From the NCBI RefSeq assembly GCF_004366795.1, contig NZ_SORF01000007.1, forward strand, positions 1 through 64,000: a stretch of DNA of 64,000 nt, written 5' to 3'. The stretch is from Alicyclobacillus sacchari (GTDB taxonomy: Bacteria; Bacillota; Bacilli; Alicyclobacillales; Alicyclobacillaceae). The translations under genes were made by a program, and so were the position numbers. Below the pieces are notes generated by a model. That model saw only the letters and a program-made list of their open reading frames with translations. It was not told the origin of the DNA and made no database searches. Position 1 is the first letter of the stretch. Each line of letters begins with the position of its first letter. Positions 27,373 through 37,902 of this stretch are shown here, in pieces.

Positions 27373-29256
27373 GTGGGTTTTTGGAAACATATCGCGGTTG
27401 GGTTACCTGCAGCCATCGGACTGTTGGCGTGGCAAGTTCCGGGGGTTGATGCGGCATCTGTACAGGCAGACACTGTGCAGAATCCTAATACACAGAACGC
27501 GCAGGATTTAGGCCCTGCCAGTGCTGGTGAGACCATCACTGCGTCGCTCATCCTGAAGGTCCAAAACGAACAAGGATTGGAGAACTACATTCAACAAACG
27601 GAGACACCGGGAAATCCGAATTACCATAAATTTCTGACGACGAGTCAGTTTGCTGCAGAATATGCACCATCACAACAAGTCATTCAACAGATTGTGGGGG
27701 ATATCCACCAACTGGGACTTCAGGTGGATCAGGTCGATGCGGATGGGCTCGATATACAGGTAAGCGGTACGGTCGCCCAATTTGACAACGCCCTTAATAC
27801 GACCATCGATAACTTCCGTGCAGATGGCCACGAATTCAGAGCACCGAAGCATGTCCCGCACATTCCGAACGTGTTGCTGAACAGTGTTTTGGCGGTCGTC
27901 GGTTTGGATACAGAGCAGGCGGCACAGTCGTTGACCGTAAAATCCCCGAATGTGAACGGTGCTTCAAGTCCTCAGGTTGTGTTGCCGAAGAGCGGAAGTA
28001 CAGCGACCAATACGCCGGGGAGCTACACGGTGGGCGATACTGCAAACATGTACGATATCAATCCTCTCTATCAAAAAGGGATCACGGGCAAGGGAGAAAC
28101 TGTAGGTATCGTTACACTGTCCGACTTCAATCCGTCAGATGCGTACGCGTACTGGAGTGGCATCGGGCTGAAGACACCGGCGAATCGAATTCGCGAAGTA
28201 CAGGTCGACGGTGGTGGCCAAATCGATGCTGGTTCGGATGAAACGACGCTCGATGTCGAGCAGGCTGGTGGGATCGCACCAGACGCCAATATCGTCGTGT
28301 ACGATGCGCCAAACACGGACGCTGGTTTCATCGATGCGTTTTATCAAGCCGTGTCCGACAACGTGGCCGATTCGCTGTCCGTGAGTTGGGGGCAGCCCGA
28401 GATTGACTACTTGGCAGCCATGAACAATGGTGTCGACTATACGGATGAACTCGCCGCTTTCAACCAGGCGTTTATGGAAGCTGCGGCCCAAGGCATTTCC
28501 ATGTTCGCCGCGGCAGGCGATTCCGGTGCTTACGATACTGCACGTGACTTTCCACCGTCGGACGGTTTCACGACGCCGCTAACGGTCGATTTCCCAGCTT
28601 CTGATCCGTATATCACGGCGGCAGGCGGGACAACGGTTCCGTTTTCGGCAAACTTCCAACTGGGTGCAGTGAACATCCAGAAGGAACGGCCTTGGGCATG
28701 GGATTATCTGCAGAACCTTGGTTATACGGGTTTGTTCCCAATTGGCACGGGTGGCGGCGTGAGTGTCATCTGGCCGCGCCCATGGTATCAAATGGGGATC
28801 TCAGGCATGCAAAATAGCGCGTCTGGGCAGGCGTTTACAGACTCGCAAGGGCTGTTGTTTGGAACGCCTTTCACGTATCAATTACCGGCCAACTTTGCCG
28901 GTCGTAACGTGTCCGACTTGTCGATGGATGCGGATCCTGAAACAGGGTACTTAGTCTATGATAGTGCGGATGGGGGCTGGGTTGCGGGGTATGGCGGAAC
29001 GAGTTTCGTCGCACCGCAGTTGAACGGCATTGCCGCGTTGATTGACCAATTCACTGGATCGCGTGTGGGGTTCATCAACCCAGTGTTGTACGGATTGCAA
29101 AAGACGTTGGGATATGGCTCCGATAAACCGTTTAATGACTTGAGCGACGGCAGCACGAACTGGTACTACCAAGCCGTTCCTGGGTATGATCCAGCATCGG
29201 GCATCGGGACGCCGAATGTGGCAAACTTGGCTGCCGCATTGAAATGGCTGCACTGA
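27373..29256 (+). CDS. Secreted acid serine-carboxyl peptidase, S53 (sedolisin/kumamolisin type)
   Basis: A secreted endopeptidase active at low pH, made as a proenzyme. GTG 27373 follows GGGGGAG. Residues 1-28 are a signal peptide; residues about 45-190 are the pro-kumamolisin activation domain (GNPNYHKFLTTSQFAAEYAP). The catalytic set of the family is complete: Glu290 and Asp294 (ETTLDVEQ), oxyanion Asp383 (AAAGDSGAYD) and Ser544 (GGTSFVAPQ). The calcium site lies in FNDLSDGSTNWYY and DPASGIGTPN near the C-terminus. Spacing between Asp383 and Ser544 is about 45 residues longer than in mature kumamolisin, so it has an insertion. Fits an acidophile feeding on external protein. Confidence 0.94.
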   Translation: MGFWKHIAVGLPAAIGLLAWQVPGVDAASVQADTVQNPNTQNAQDLGPASAGETITASLILKVQNEQGLENYIQQTETPGNPNYHKFLTTSQFAAEYAPSQQVIQQIVGDIHQLGLQVDQVDADGLDIQVSGTVAQFDNALNTTIDNFRADGHEFRAPKHVPHIPNVLLNSVLAVVGLDTEQAAQSLTVKSPNVNGASSPQVVLPKSGSTATNTPGSYTVGDTANMYDINPLYQKGITGKGETVGIVTLSDFNPSDAYAYWSGIGLKTPANRIREVQVDGGGQIDAGSDETTLDVEQAGGIAPDANIVVYDAPNTDAGFIDAFYQAVSDNVADSLSVSWGQPEIDYLAAMNNGVDYTDELAAFNQAFMEAAAQGISMFAAAGDSGAYDTARDFPPSDGFTTPLTVDFPASDPYITAAGGTTVPFSANFQLGAVNIQKERPWAWDYLQNLGYTGLFPIGTGGGVSVIWPRPWYQMGISGMQNSASGQAFTDSQGLLFGTPFTYQLPANFAGRNVSDLSMDADPETGYLVYDSADGGWVAGYGGTSFVAPQLNGIAALIDQFTGSRVGFINPVLYGLQKTLGYGSDKPFNDLSDGSTNWYYQAVPGYDPASGIGTPNVANLAAALKWLH

Positions 29257-29306
29257 GGTGCGGTTTGCCGGCATGAACCTCCCGCATCGTTGAACAGTGC
29301 GCTTGT

Positions 29307-29346
29307 GGGCTGTCCTACACCGTTATTTTGGTGGCGGGGACAGCCC
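29307..29346. terminator. Terminator-like hairpin after the S53 peptidase
   Basis: GGGCTGTCC at 29307-29315 pairs with GGACAGCCC at 29338-29346, with an inner CACC/GGTG. There is no T run after it, so its strength is uncertain. Confidence 0.45.
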
Positions 29347-29461
29347 GATGTGCTGTTCACTGTAGAGGCTCAAAGTAGCTTTTATGTAATGATGTCATGA
29401 AGAAGGTGCAAACCGTTCAGGGGTCTGTGAAACGAGTTGATCATCAACGCTTTCGTGTTCA

Positions 29462-29490
29462 TTGACTTGTATACAAGTATACGGTATGAT
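29462..29490 (+). promoter_or_regulatory. Xylan operon promoter with GntR-type operator
   Basis: TTGACT at 29462-29467 and TATGAT at 29485-29490 are spaced 17 bp. A perfect 14-bp palindrome ACTTGTATACAAGT at 29465-29478 overlaps the -35 and fills the spacer. TTGTATACAA is typical of FadR-subfamily GntR operators, and the first gene downstream is such a regulator, so autorepression is likely. Confidence 0.75.
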
Positions 29491-29522
29491 TGCGCTTGTA
29501 GGAAGGCACAGGGGGTGTGGGC

Positions 29523-30245
29523 GTGATTGCCGGAATCTCGTATGGCGAAGCAAAAAAGACGCTTGGCGAACAAGCTTATGAATCTATCCGCGAAGAAATT
29601 TTATCTCTCCGCCTTTACCCTGGTCAAACGGTTTACGAGTCGGACTTTACTCGCATGCTTAACATGAGCAGGACACCAGTTCGCGAGGCTGTTCGCGCAC
29701 TGGCGATGGAGCGTCTGATTGAGGTTCTTCCGCAGCGCGGTATGAAGATTGCCCTGATTTCGGAGCGCCAGGTCGAGGAGACACGCTTTATTCGAGAGAG
29801 TCTCGAAGTCAGTGCGGTCGCTTGTGTGGCCAATCAAGCCAGGTCTTCCGAAGTGAAGGCGTACCTCGAAGAGAATTTGGGACGCTCACTTGAGGAACAG
29901 CGACGTTTCGTGCGGCAAGCAGACGCCGTTTCGTTCTTGCACGCGGACGATCAATTTCATCAAGCGTTTTTACGGGTCTTGGGCAATGTGACATTGACGT
30001 CCATTGTGACGCAAATGAGGGGGCATCTCAATCGCGTACGGATGTTGTCCCTGTATGAACCGAAAGCGATGGCTCAATTGGTGCAGGAACACGAACAGAT
30101 TGTGCAGGCCGTGCTCGCAGCAGATTCAGACTGGGCAGCGCACGCCATGCGGGCACATCTTGGTCGCCTGATGGACGATTTGCCAATTGTGAAGTCACGC
30201 CATCCGGATTACTTCGAGCCCTCATCTACTGCGAGCACACGTTAA
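29523..30245 (+). CDS. GntR-family regulator, FadR subfamily
   Basis: A 240-residue repressor with an N-terminal winged helix (GEQAYESIREEILSLRLYPG, SRTPVREAVRALAMERLIEV, PQRGMKIA) and a C-terminal helical FCD domain. The FCD metal/ligand site is suggested by DDQFHQAFL, EHEQIVQAV and RAHL. Such proteins (UxuR, GntR-like) sense sugar acids such as glucuronate or its breakdown products. GTG 29523 has AGGGGG seven bases upstream; GTG 29517 is possible. First gene of the glucuronoxylan operon, with a matching palindrome in the promoter. Confidence 0.9.
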   Translation: MIAGISYGEAKKTLGEQAYESIREEILSLRLYPGQTVYESDFTRMLNMSRTPVREAVRALAMERLIEVLPQRGMKIALISERQVEETRFIRESLEVSAVACVANQARSSEVKAYLEENLGRSLEEQRRFVRQADAVSFLHADDQFHQAFLRVLGNVTLTSIVTQMRGHLNRVRMLSLYEPKAMAQLVQEHEQIVQAVLAADSDWAAHAMRAHLGRLMDDLPIVKSRHPDYFEPSSTASTR

Positions 30246-30293
30246 ATCCAAGCCGTGCAAGGGCCAGACGATCAAGACCAGGGGGATGAAGCG

Positions 30294-31514
30294 ATGCGCA
30301 TTACCGATATTGTCGCCACCACGGTGACTGTTCCGCTGGAAGCTCCATTGCGGCACAGCAACGGTGCACATTGGGGGCGGTTTGTACGAACCATCGTTCA
30401 GGTTCACACGGATGAAGGAATTGTCGGTCTTGGTGAGATGGGGGGTGGCGGCGAGAGCGCCGAACAGGCCTTTGCGGCACTGAAGACGTACTTAATCGGT
30501 CATGATCCATACCGGCTCGAGGAACTTCGGTTCAAAATTGCCAATCCGACAGCCAGTTTGTATAACAACCGAACCCAATTGCTTGCCGCGATTGAATTCG
30601 CATGTCTCGATATCATGGGCAAGCACCTGGGGCGGCCGGTTTACGATTTATTAGGCGGGAAGTTACGAGATGAAGTCGAGTTTGCAAGCTATCTTTTCTT
30701 TCGACTTCCGAATGAGAACACAGGTGAAGGTGAGATTCGCAGCGTGCAGCAGTTGGTCGAATATGCGGCGCAGTTGCGGGATATGTATGGATTTCGCGTA
30801 CACAAGCTAAAGGGCGGGGTCTTTCACCCAGATTATGAGTTAGAATGTTATCTAGCGCTCGCAAACGCTTTCCCGGAGGATCGTCTACGTTATGATCCAA
30901 ACGCCGCGCTGAGCGTGGAAGATGCCATTCGCTTCGGAAGAGCGATTGAACACGTGAACAACGATTATTACGAAGACCCGACATTTGGGCTCAACGGTAA
31001 CCGCCGTGTTCGCGAGTTTGTTCGCATTCCAATTGCCACCAACACGTTCGTGATCAATTTCGAGCAGCTATCAGCCAATATTTTACAACCAGCTATCGAT
31101 GTAATTTTGCTCGACACGACGTTTTGGGGTGGCATTCGCCCGTGTGTCAAGGCTGCTGCCGTCTGCGAGACATTTCAGCTTCCGATTGCGGTTCACTCGT
31201 CTGGCGAACTGGGCATTCAATTGGCGACCATGCTTCATCTGGGTGCTGTCTTGCCCAATCTGACCTACGCCGCCGATGCCCATTATCATCATCTGCTTGA
31301 CGATGTGATTCAGGGCGGCAAGCTTCGCTATGAAAACGGCTGCATTCGCGTGCCGGATGGCCCCGGCCTTGGCGTTGAGCTCGATCACGAAAAATTGGGC
31401 GAATATGCGGAGCTGTACAAACGGCTTGGCGGATATCCGTACGATCGCGATCCAGCGCGCAAGGACTGGTTTCCGCTCATTCCAAATACACGTTGGGCGA
31501 ATCACCGGGCGTGA
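30294..31514 (+). CDS. Enolase-superfamily sugar-acid dehydratase (glucarate dehydratase-like)
   Basis: A mandelate racemase/muconate lactonizing-type enzyme of 406 residues in the glucarate dehydratase group. It has the capping domain at the N-terminus and a barrel with the base KLKGGV, metal ligand Asp in [11 protein letters not shown], an ITNTF-like segment ([10 protein letters not shown]) and the HSSGELGIQ motif with the catalytic His. Family members remove water from aldaric or related acids to give 2-keto-3-deoxy sugars. In this operon it may process glucuronate-derived acids released by the downstream alpha-glucuronidase. ATG 30294 follows GGGGGATG. Confidence 0.87.
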   Translation: MRITDIVATTVTVPLEAPLRHSNGAHWGRFVRTIVQVHTDEGIVGLGEMGGGGESAEQAFAALKTYLIGHDPYRLEELRFKIANPTASLYNNRTQLLAAIEFACLDIMGKHLGRPVYDLLGGKLRDEVEFASYLFFRLPNENTGEGEIRSVQQLVEYAAQLRDMYGFRVHKLKGGVFHPDYELECYLALANAFPEDRLRYDPNAALSVEDAIRFGRAIEHVNNDYYEDPTFGLNGNRRVREFVRIPIATNTFVINFEQLSANILQPAIDVILLDTTFWGGIRPCVKAAAVCETFQLPIAVHSSGELGIQLATMLHLGAVLPNLTYAADAHYHHLLDDVIQGGKLRYENGCIRVPDGPGLGVELDHEKLGEYAELYKRLGGYPYDRDPARKDWFPLIPNTRWANHRA

Positions 31515-31539
31515 TCGAAAAGGATGGGGATGAAGAGAC

Positions 31540-32307
31540 ATGCGATTGCAAGATAAGGTGGCATTGGTCACTGGCGGCGGGCGCGGGATTGGTGCCGCGA
31601 TCGCGCGGAGAATGGCTTCAGAAGGTGCGAAGGTGTGCCTTGTCAGCCGGACACAGGCGGAATTGCAAGCGCAGGCGGCGTGGATTCGCGAACACACGGA
31701 GGCGGACGTCTTGGTGGCCGTCGGGGATGTGGGCAATCCGGAGGACGTCGAACGCACCGTGAGAGAGGCAGTGGCGCATTTCGGACACATCGATATTCTC
31801 GTCAACTGTGCGGGAATTTCCATCGCCCATGCTTCGGTGGATCTGCCGTTTGAACGCTGGAAACAGTGCCTGAACGTCAATCTCGACGGCACATTCCTGT
31901 ACTGTCAGGCGGTTGGTAAACGGATGATTGAGCGCGGGCAGGGTGGCAAGATCATCAACATCACCTCGCTCGTCGCCCATGCGGCCATCCCAGAGCGTGC
32001 GGCGTATGCAGCGAGCAAGGGTGGCGTCAAACAACTTACGCAAAACTTGGCTTTGGAGTGGGCGAAGTACAATATTCAGGTCAACACCATTAGCCCGGGA
32101 TTCATCATGACCGAAATCGTGCGCGACTATATCGCCCGTGGCGTCCATAAGCCGGAGAAAATGGTGGCGCGGATTCCGGCGGGACGCATGGGAGAAGTCG
32201 ATGACATTGCTGGTCCGGCCGTTTTTCTTGCGTCGTCTGACAGCAATTACATGACGGGCACGACGCTCCTTGTCGATGGCGGATTTTTGGCTAACGGATA
32301 TGTGTAA
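31540..32307 (+). CDS. SDR-family oxidoreductase, probable sugar-acid dehydrogenase
   Basis: A classical short-chain dehydrogenase of 255 residues. The cofactor motif is TGGGRGIGAAIA, with NCAGIS and the catalytic Ser and Tyr-Lys (SLVAHAAIPERAAYAASKGG). The C-terminus GTTLLVDGGF is typical. Closest in feel to gluconate 5-dehydrogenase/2-keto-3-deoxygluconate dehydrogenases. It follows the dehydratase by 25 bases, so the two may act in sequence on uronate products. ATG 31540 follows GATGGGGATG. Exact substrate is not visible. Confidence 0.88.
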   Translation: MRLQDKVALVTGGGRGIGAAIARRMASEGAKVCLVSRTQAELQAQAAWIREHTEADVLVAVGDVGNPEDVERTVREAVAHFGHIDILVNCAGISIAHASVDLPFERWKQCLNVNLDGTFLYCQAVGKRMIERGQGGKIINITSLVAHAAIPERAAYAASKGGVKQLTQNLALEWAKYNIQVNTISPGFIMTEIVRDYIARGVHKPEKMVARIPAGRMGEVDDIAGPAVFLASSDSNYMTGTTLLVDGGFLANGYV

Positions 32308-32351
32308 CGAGCGCAGATAGCGACGAGAGAGTATGGAGTGAATGGATCAAG

Positions 32352-34448
32352 ATGCCGAAGAATATGTTTTTTAATGCACATCACAGCCCAATTGGGGCGT
32401 TTTCCAGCTTTACGCTCGGCTTTCCGGGCGCAAATGCGGGATTTGATTTGGAGCTCGGGCGGCCGCCCCAGACCAGTGTCTACATTGGCCTCGAGACGCG
32501 TACGGGCGGGCAGTTTGAGGCGTTGCCGTTCTTTGAAATCGGTGCAGACGAAAGTCTCCGTTATGACGTCGAGAAGGAAGTCGATGCGAATGCCAATCGC
32601 CACTTGCGTCCATTTGTGCGATCCGCTGTGGCGCGCGACTTCCAACTTGGCAGCGACACCTGGCAGGCAGGTGATCTGACGTTTACGTTGTACAACCAGG
32701 TCGTTGGCGTTCCCGATCCGGAGCAAGGTGATACGGATGCGCTGAAACTCGCATTGCTTCCAGCCGTGATCGCAGAATTGACCGTCGATAACCGGGCTGG
32801 TGCCAAGACGCGCCGCGCCTTTTTCGGCTATGAAGGTGGGGACCCGTATGCGGCCATGCGCCACATCTCAGGCCCTGGGTTTGTCGGTGTCGGACAGGGG
32901 CGGATCACGGCCATTGCCACGGCTCATCCGGATGTTCGACCTGCAACTCATTTCAGTATGGAAGACATCTTAACGACCCCGCTCGAGGAAAACTGGACAT
33001 TCGGACTCGGCCGCACGGGTGCGCTCATCATGGACGTGCCAGCGGGTGAAGTGCGGACATATCCGTTCGTCATTTGTTTCTACCGTGGCGGAATCGTGAC
33101 CACGGGCATGGACGGATCGTATTGGTACACGCGGTACTATCGAAATATCGAAGAAGTAGCAGAGACGGCGATAGCCTCATTTGGTGAGGTGAAGTCCCGC
33201 GCGGACCGGGCGAATCAGCGCTTGGCTGAGGCAAGGCTGAATGACGACCAAAAGTTTATGATGGCACACGCCATTCGCAGCTACTATGGATCGACCGAAT
33301 TGCTGGACGTCGGCGGCAAGCCGGTATGGATTGTCAACGAAGGCGAGTATCGCATGATGAACACGTTCGATCTCACCGTCGATCAGCTGTTTTTCGAGCT
33401 GAAGATGAATCCGTGGACGGTGCGTAACGAGCTTGACCTATTTGTGGAGCGCTATAGCTACGAGGACCGAGTTCGTTTCCCAGGCGAGGAAGAGCTGCAT
33501 CCGGGAGGCATCAGTTTTACACACGACATGGGTGTTGCAAACGCATTCTCGCGGCCGCACTACTCGTCATATGAGGAATACGGATTGACAGGATGCTTTT
33601 CGCACATGACGCACGAGCAGTTGGTCAACTGGGTCTTGTGCGCCGCTGTGTACGTCGAACAAACGGGGGATGAAGCGTGGTTCACACACCGGTTGCCCAT
33701 TTTGGAACAGTGCTTGACGAGTTTGCTTCATCGCGATCACCCAGATCCGACGCAGCGCAATGGCGTGATGGGCCTCGACAGCGATCGCACAATGGGCGGC
33801 AGTGAAATCACGACCTACGACAGTCTGGACGTGTCTCTCGGGCAGGCCCGGAATAATCTCTACTTGGCAAGTAAGACATGGGCGGCGTACCTTGCCTTGG
33901 CGCGATTGTTTGCGCGGGCAGGCCGGGCCGATTTGGCGGACACCGCGCAAGCGCAGGCTCGACGTACGGCGCAGACCATCGTGCGCCATCAGACGAAAGA
34001 TGGGTACATCCCGGCTGTGATGGGCGAAGGTAATGATTCACGCATCATCCCTGCCATCGAGGGGCTTGTCTTTCCGCTCTACATGGGGTGTCCCGAGGTC
34101 CTCGCTGAAAGCGGTCCATATGCCGAATTGATGCAAGCCTTGCGCCGCCATTTGGAGACCGTTCTGGTGGAAGGCGTTTGTTTATTCCCAGACGGCGGTT
34201 GGAAGATTTCATCGACGAGCGACAACTCGTGGCTCAGCAAGATTTATCTCTGCCAGTTTATTGCGCGCAAGGTCTTCGGGCTGCCTTGGCAAGAGGCCGG
34301 CCGACGGGCCGACGCGGCACACGTCGAGTGGTTGACTCACCCGACATGGTCTGTGTGGAGTTGGAGTGACCAAATTGTCCGCGGAGAATTTCACGGCAGC
34401 AAGTACTATCCGCGCGGCGTGACGAGTATCCTCTGGCTCGACGAGTGA
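32352..34448 (+). CDS. xynB: Beta-xylosidase, glycoside hydrolase family 52
   Basis: An intracellular beta-xylosidase that splits xylobiose and short xylo-oligosaccharides with retention. The start [17 protein letters not shown] and the end [14 protein letters not shown] match the Geobacillus GH52 enzyme closely, and the 698-residue length is right. The nucleophile Glu330 lies in [10 protein letters not shown] (Glu335 in the Geobacillus enzyme) and the general acid Asp490 in [11 protein letters not shown] (Asp495). No signal peptide. In an operon between an SDR and the GH67 alpha-glucuronidase, the same pairing seen in Geobacillus xylan clusters. Confidence 0.96.
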   Translation: MPKNMFFNAHHSPIGAFSSFTLGFPGANAGFDLELGRPPQTSVYIGLETRTGGQFEALPFFEIGADESLRYDVEKEVDANANRHLRPFVRSAVARDFQLGSDTWQAGDLTFTLYNQVVGVPDPEQGDTDALKLALLPAVIAELTVDNRAGAKTRRAFFGYEGGDPYAAMRHISGPGFVGVGQGRITAIATAHPDVRPATHFSMEDILTTPLEENWTFGLGRTGALIMDVPAGEVRTYPFVICFYRGGIVTTGMDGSYWYTRYYRNIEEVAETAIASFGEVKSRADRANQRLAEARLNDDQKFMMAHAIRSYYGSTELLDVGGKPVWIVNEGEYRMMNTFDLTVDQLFFELKMNPWTVRNELDLFVERYSYEDRVRFPGEEELHPGGISFTHDMGVANAFSRPHYSSYEEYGLTGCFSHMTHEQLVNWVLCAAVYVEQTGDEAWFTHRLPILEQCLTSLLHRDHPDPTQRNGVMGLDSDRTMGGSEITTYDSLDVSLGQARNNLYLASKTWAAYLALARLFARAGRADLADTAQAQARRTAQTIVRHQTKDGYIPAVMGEGNDSRIIPAIEGLVFPLYMGCPEVLAESGPYAELMQALRRHLETVLVEGVCLFPDGGWKISSTSDNSWLSKIYLCQFIARKVFGLPWQEAGRRADAAHVEWLTHPTWSVWSWSDQIVRGEFHGSKYYPRGVTSILWLDE

Positions 34449-34498
34449 TTGGCGGGTTGCAGGCAACAACCCTTGGCGTCGAAAGGAGGAATTTCTCT

Positions 34499-36577
34499 GT
34501 GAAGACAGTGCAAGATCATCGTGCGTCAACGATGCCAGTCAATCTGGACTATGCTGCATGGCTGCAGGCGACGCCTGTTGCATTGGATGCCAAGGCGTAT
34601 CCGTTTACGCAAGCCATTGTTTGGCGAACGGGTCGTCGTGTCCTCGACACCGCGGCGGCCGAGTTGTGTCAAGGCATCGCGGAAGCGTTCGCGGTCGAGC
34701 CCAAGGTGGGGGAGGCCGCACGGCTGGCCCCTTGCCGCCTCTATCTGGGCCTCCCAACTGATCTTCCAGGCTTTGTTGCCAACCAAGTCTCTGCATATGT
34801 TCAACAAGTTTGCGGTGATGGGTACGTCATCGTGCCCATCGAGGGCGGTTCTCTCGCTGTCGTTGGTCACGTGGATATTGGTTGTTTGTACGGCGTCTTT
34901 CACCTGTTGCGGGCGATCCGCATGGCACAACCGCTAACAGAGCCGATCGTGCAGTCGCCGCACAACGAGCTGCGCATGATCAATCACTGGGACAATGCCG
35001 ATGGCACCATTGAACGCGGGTATGCAGGCAAATCTCTGTTTTATCGCTCGAACACGGTGCAATTCGATCCGGTGCGGGTGCGTGACTACGCGCGATTGCT
35101 CGCCTCTGTCGGCATCAACGCGATCGCGGTGAACAACGTCAACGTCCATCGCGTGGAAACCCAGTTTGTCACCGACGCGTACCTTCCGTCGCTGGCGCGG
35201 TTGGCGGATCTGTTCCGCGATTACGGCGTCCGCATCTTCCTGAGTGTCAACTTTGCAAGTCCCGTCGAGCTGGGCGACCTTGCGACGGCCGATCCACTCG
35301 ACCCAGAGGTGCAAGCTTGGTGGAACTCGACGGCGGATCGGATTTATCGACATATCCCGGACTTCGGCGGTTTTTTGGTGAAAGCCGACTCTGAGTTTCG
35401 CCCGGGTCCTTTTACGTATGGCCGCGATCACGCAGATGGCGCGAACATGTTGGCGCGATCGTTGAAACCCTACGGAGGACTCGTGATTTGGCGGTGCTTT
35501 GTGTACAACTGCCTGCAGGATTGGCGGGACAGGAAGACGGATCGGGCACGGGCGGCATTTGATCATTTTGTGCCGCTTGATGGCCGGTTTGACGACAACG
35601 TTCTCTTGCAGATCAAGAACGGCCCTATGGACTTTCAGGTGCGCGAGCCTGTTTCGCCGTTGTTTGGTGGGTTGGCAAGGACGAATCAAATGCTCGAACT
35701 GCAAATCACGCAAGAGTACACTGGGCAGCAGAAACATGTGTGCTACCTCGTCCCGCAATGGAAGGAAATTTTGGACTTTGATACACACGCATGCGGACAG
35801 GGATCGACCGTGGCCCGCTGCGTGTCAGGAGCCCTGTTTGGCTGTGCGCACGGTGGCATCGCGGGTGTCGTCAACGTTGGCGACGATTTGAACTGGACGG
35901 GTCACTCCTTCGCGCAAGCGAACCTGTATGGCTTCGGACGGCTTTGTTGGGATCCGTCGCTGTCTGTGGAAACTATTACAGACGAGTGGGTGCGCTTGAC
36001 GTATGGCGATGATCAAGATGTCGTCAGCGCGCTGGCGTACATCCTGCTTGCATCGTGGCGAACTTACGAAGACTATACGGCTCCGCTTGGCGTCGGTTGG
36101 ATGGTCAACCCCGGCCATCACTATGGTCCCAATGTCGACGGGTACGAGTATTCCAAGTGGGGAACGTACCACTTCTCTGATTGCCACGGCATTGGCGTCG
36201 ATCGCACGATCGCGACGGGCACAGGTTACACAGGGCAATATCATGAGCCGAATCGCAGCATGTATGAGAACCTGGAAACCTGCCCGGACGAGTTGCTGTT
36301 GTTCTTCCACCACGTACCCTATACGCATCGACTGCGCTCGGGGAAGACGGTGATTCAACACATCTACGATACGCACTTTGGCGGGGTCGAAGCCGTGGAA
36401 CAGATGCGCAGGATGTGGGCGGAACTTGCGGACAAGGTCGATCCGGAGCGCCACCATGCCGTGCGTACTCGCTTGGATGTTCAGCTGCAAGACGCGATCG
36501 AGTGGCGGGACGTGATCAATACGTATTTCTATCGCAAATCTGGCATTCCTGACAGGCAAGGGAGAACCATCTTCTAA
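34499..36577 (+). CDS. aguA: Alpha-glucuronidase, glycoside hydrolase family 67
   Basis: Removes 4-O-methylglucuronic acid from the end of aldouronic oligosaccharides after xylan has been cut, with inversion. The protein of 692 residues has an N-terminal GH67N domain, the central barrel and a C-terminal helical domain. Motifs include [15 protein letters not shown]-like [26 protein letters not shown] (acid Glu) and [15 protein letters not shown] (the catalytic Asp and Glu). GTG 34499 is preceded by AAAGGAGG at nine bases; the longer frame overlaps xynB. No signal peptide, so it acts on imported oligosaccharides. Confidence 0.96.
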   Translation: MKTVQDHRASTMPVNLDYAAWLQATPVALDAKAYPFTQAIVWRTGRRVLDTAAAELCQGIAEAFAVEPKVGEAARLAPCRLYLGLPTDLPGFVANQVSAYVQQVCGDGYVIVPIEGGSLAVVGHVDIGCLYGVFHLLRAIRMAQPLTEPIVQSPHNELRMINHWDNADGTIERGYAGKSLFYRSNTVQFDPVRVRDYARLLASVGINAIAVNNVNVHRVETQFVTDAYLPSLARLADLFRDYGVRIFLSVNFASPVELGDLATADPLDPEVQAWWNSTADRIYRHIPDFGGFLVKADSEFRPGPFTYGRDHADGANMLARSLKPYGGLVIWRCFVYNCLQDWRDRKTDRARAAFDHFVPLDGRFDDNVLLQIKNGPMDFQVREPVSPLFGGLARTNQMLELQITQEYTGQQKHVCYLVPQWKEILDFDTHACGQGSTVARCVSGALFGCAHGGIAGVVNVGDDLNWTGHSFAQANLYGFGRLCWDPSLSVETITDEWVRLTYGDDQDVVSALAYILLASWRTYEDYTAPLGVGWMVNPGHHYGPNVDGYEYSKWGTYHFSDCHGIGVDRTIATGTGYTGQYHEPNRSMYENLETCPDELLLFFHHVPYTHRLRSGKTVIQHIYDTHFGGVEAVEQMRRMWAELADKVDPERHHAVRTRLDVQLQDAIEWRDVINTYFYRKSGIPDRQGRTIF

Positions 36578-36624
36578 CAGAAGGAACACCTGTCCGATCT
36601 CGCGAATGAATTCAACCATGAACT

Positions 36625-37902
36625 GTGAGCGGGGTAGGAGGGGTTCATCTGTTTACGTTTGTGCACTGTGCAGATCTGCACTTGGACAGTCCTTTGCATG
36701 GGTTGACAGGGCGCGAAGACGCGCCGATTGACCTGTTGCGGTCAGCGACGCGGCGTGCCCTGGAAAATCTGGTCGATTTTTGTGTTCGGGAGTCGGTGCA
36801 ATTTGTCGTGATCGCCGGCGACGTTTACGATGGCGATTGGAAGGACTACCATACAGGCCTGTTTTTCCGCAAGTGCATGGCTCGTTTGGGCGAAGCGAAT
36901 ATCCCCGTCTACTTCATTCGTGGCAACCACGATGCGGCAAGCCTGATTACGCGGGAACTGCGTTTGCCGGATAACGTGTTCGAGTTTTCCGTATCGGAGC
37001 CGGAGACGAAATTCCTTGAGGACATCGGTGTGGCCATCCACGGGCAGGGTTTTGCCATGCGCGATGTGCGGGAAAACCTCGCGCGTTCATATCCGGCGCC
37101 GGTCCCAGGCTATTTCAATATCGGGCTCTTGCACACAGCTGTGCAAGGGCAAGCCGGCCACGATCCGTACGCCCCTTGTCACATCGACGATCTCCGCCGC
37201 AAGGGCTATGACTATTGGGCTTTGGGGCACGTTCACATGCGCCAAATCCTCCATGAATATCCCCATATCGTGTATCCCGGTAACCTGCAAGGACGACATA
37301 TTCGCGAAACAGGTGCGAAAGGCTGTACCGTCGTACGCGTCGACGGCGGGCGCGTCACCGAGATGTGGCAGCAACCTCTGGACGTTTTGCGCTGGGAAGT
37401 CTGCGACGTCGCGATCGACGGCGTGACGGATCTGGAAGAAGTGGCGGATCGGGCGGCAACTTCGCTGGCGGCATTGGCGAACGCGCATCCAGGTTATCCT
37501 CTGGCGGTGCGTGTCGTGCTCCAGGGGGAAACAGAGATACACGGTATGTTGCTCGGGGACGAAGACCGCGTCTACGCCGAAATGATTGGCGTTGGACAGG
37601 ATATCGGATCGAACATTTGGATTGAGCAAGTTCGCATCGAGACGAAGCCGGTTGTGTCAAGGCAACACCTTGACCATGCGACATCGGACTGGCTCGTCAG
37701 CGCATTACAGGCTGCGCGTGGCGATATGGCACTGCTGGATGACTTTGTGAGGGACATGCAGCACACGCAGAATCGCCATAGTTATGTCGATCACGGCTCA
37801 GATATACCATACATTCGCTCTCGGGACGACGTCCTGCGCTTGTTGGAGGAGGCTGAAGCCATGCTGTTCGCACAGTTGGCGAAGGGCGGTGATCGGCGAT
37901 GA
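36625..37902 (+). CDS. yhaO: DNA double-strand nuclease subunit, YhaO/SbcD-like
   Basis: A metallophosphoesterase of about 425 residues, related to SbcD/Mre11 and most like YhaO of Bacillus. The metal-binding motifs are FVHCADLHLDSP, VIAGDVYDGD, YFIRGNHDA, LLHTAVQG and WALGHVHMRQ, all intact. It should form a complex with the YhaN/SbcC-like ATPase encoded next; the genes overlap by four bases (ATGA). The start is not settled: GTG 36625 opens the frame, but GGAGGGG at 36637-36643 lies inside it, which would favour CTG 36649 or GTG 36661. It follows aguA by 47 bases with no terminator. Confidence 0.9.
   Translation: MSGVGGVHLFTFVHCADLHLDSPLHGLTGREDAPIDLLRSATRRALENLVDFCVRESVQFVVIAGDVYDGDWKDYHTGLFFRKCMARLGEANIPVYFIRGNHDAASLITRELRLPDNVFEFSVSEPETKFLEDIGVAIHGQGFAMRDVRENLARSYPAPVPGYFNIGLLHTAVQGQAGHDPYAPCHIDDLRRKGYDYWALGHVHMRQILHEYPHIVYPGNLQGRHIRETGAKGCTVVRVDGGRVTEMWQQPLDVLRWEVCDVAIDGVTDLEEVADRAATSLAALANAHPGYPLAVRVVLQGETEIHGMLLGDEDRVYAEMIGVGQDIGSNIWIEQVRIETKPVVSRQHLDHATSDWLVSALQAARGDMALLDDFVRDMQHTQNRHSYVDHGSDIPYIRSRDDVLRLLEEAEAMLFAQLAKGGDRR

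Noticed and set aside
29401-29450. Possible cre site near the xylan operon promoter
   Set aside because: The best candidates (TGAAACGAGTTGAT and TGCAAACCGTTCA) do not keep the central CG in the correct register or the right length.
34934-35788. Minus-strand open frame of 284 codons, and similar ones at 25386-26246, 35825-36619, 39547-40386, 55874-56902 and 60149-60991
   Set aside because: All are antisense to well-identified genes (aguA, glpD, yhaN, the sensor kinase, the FAD oxidoreductase) in high-GC DNA and lack ribosome sites or domains.
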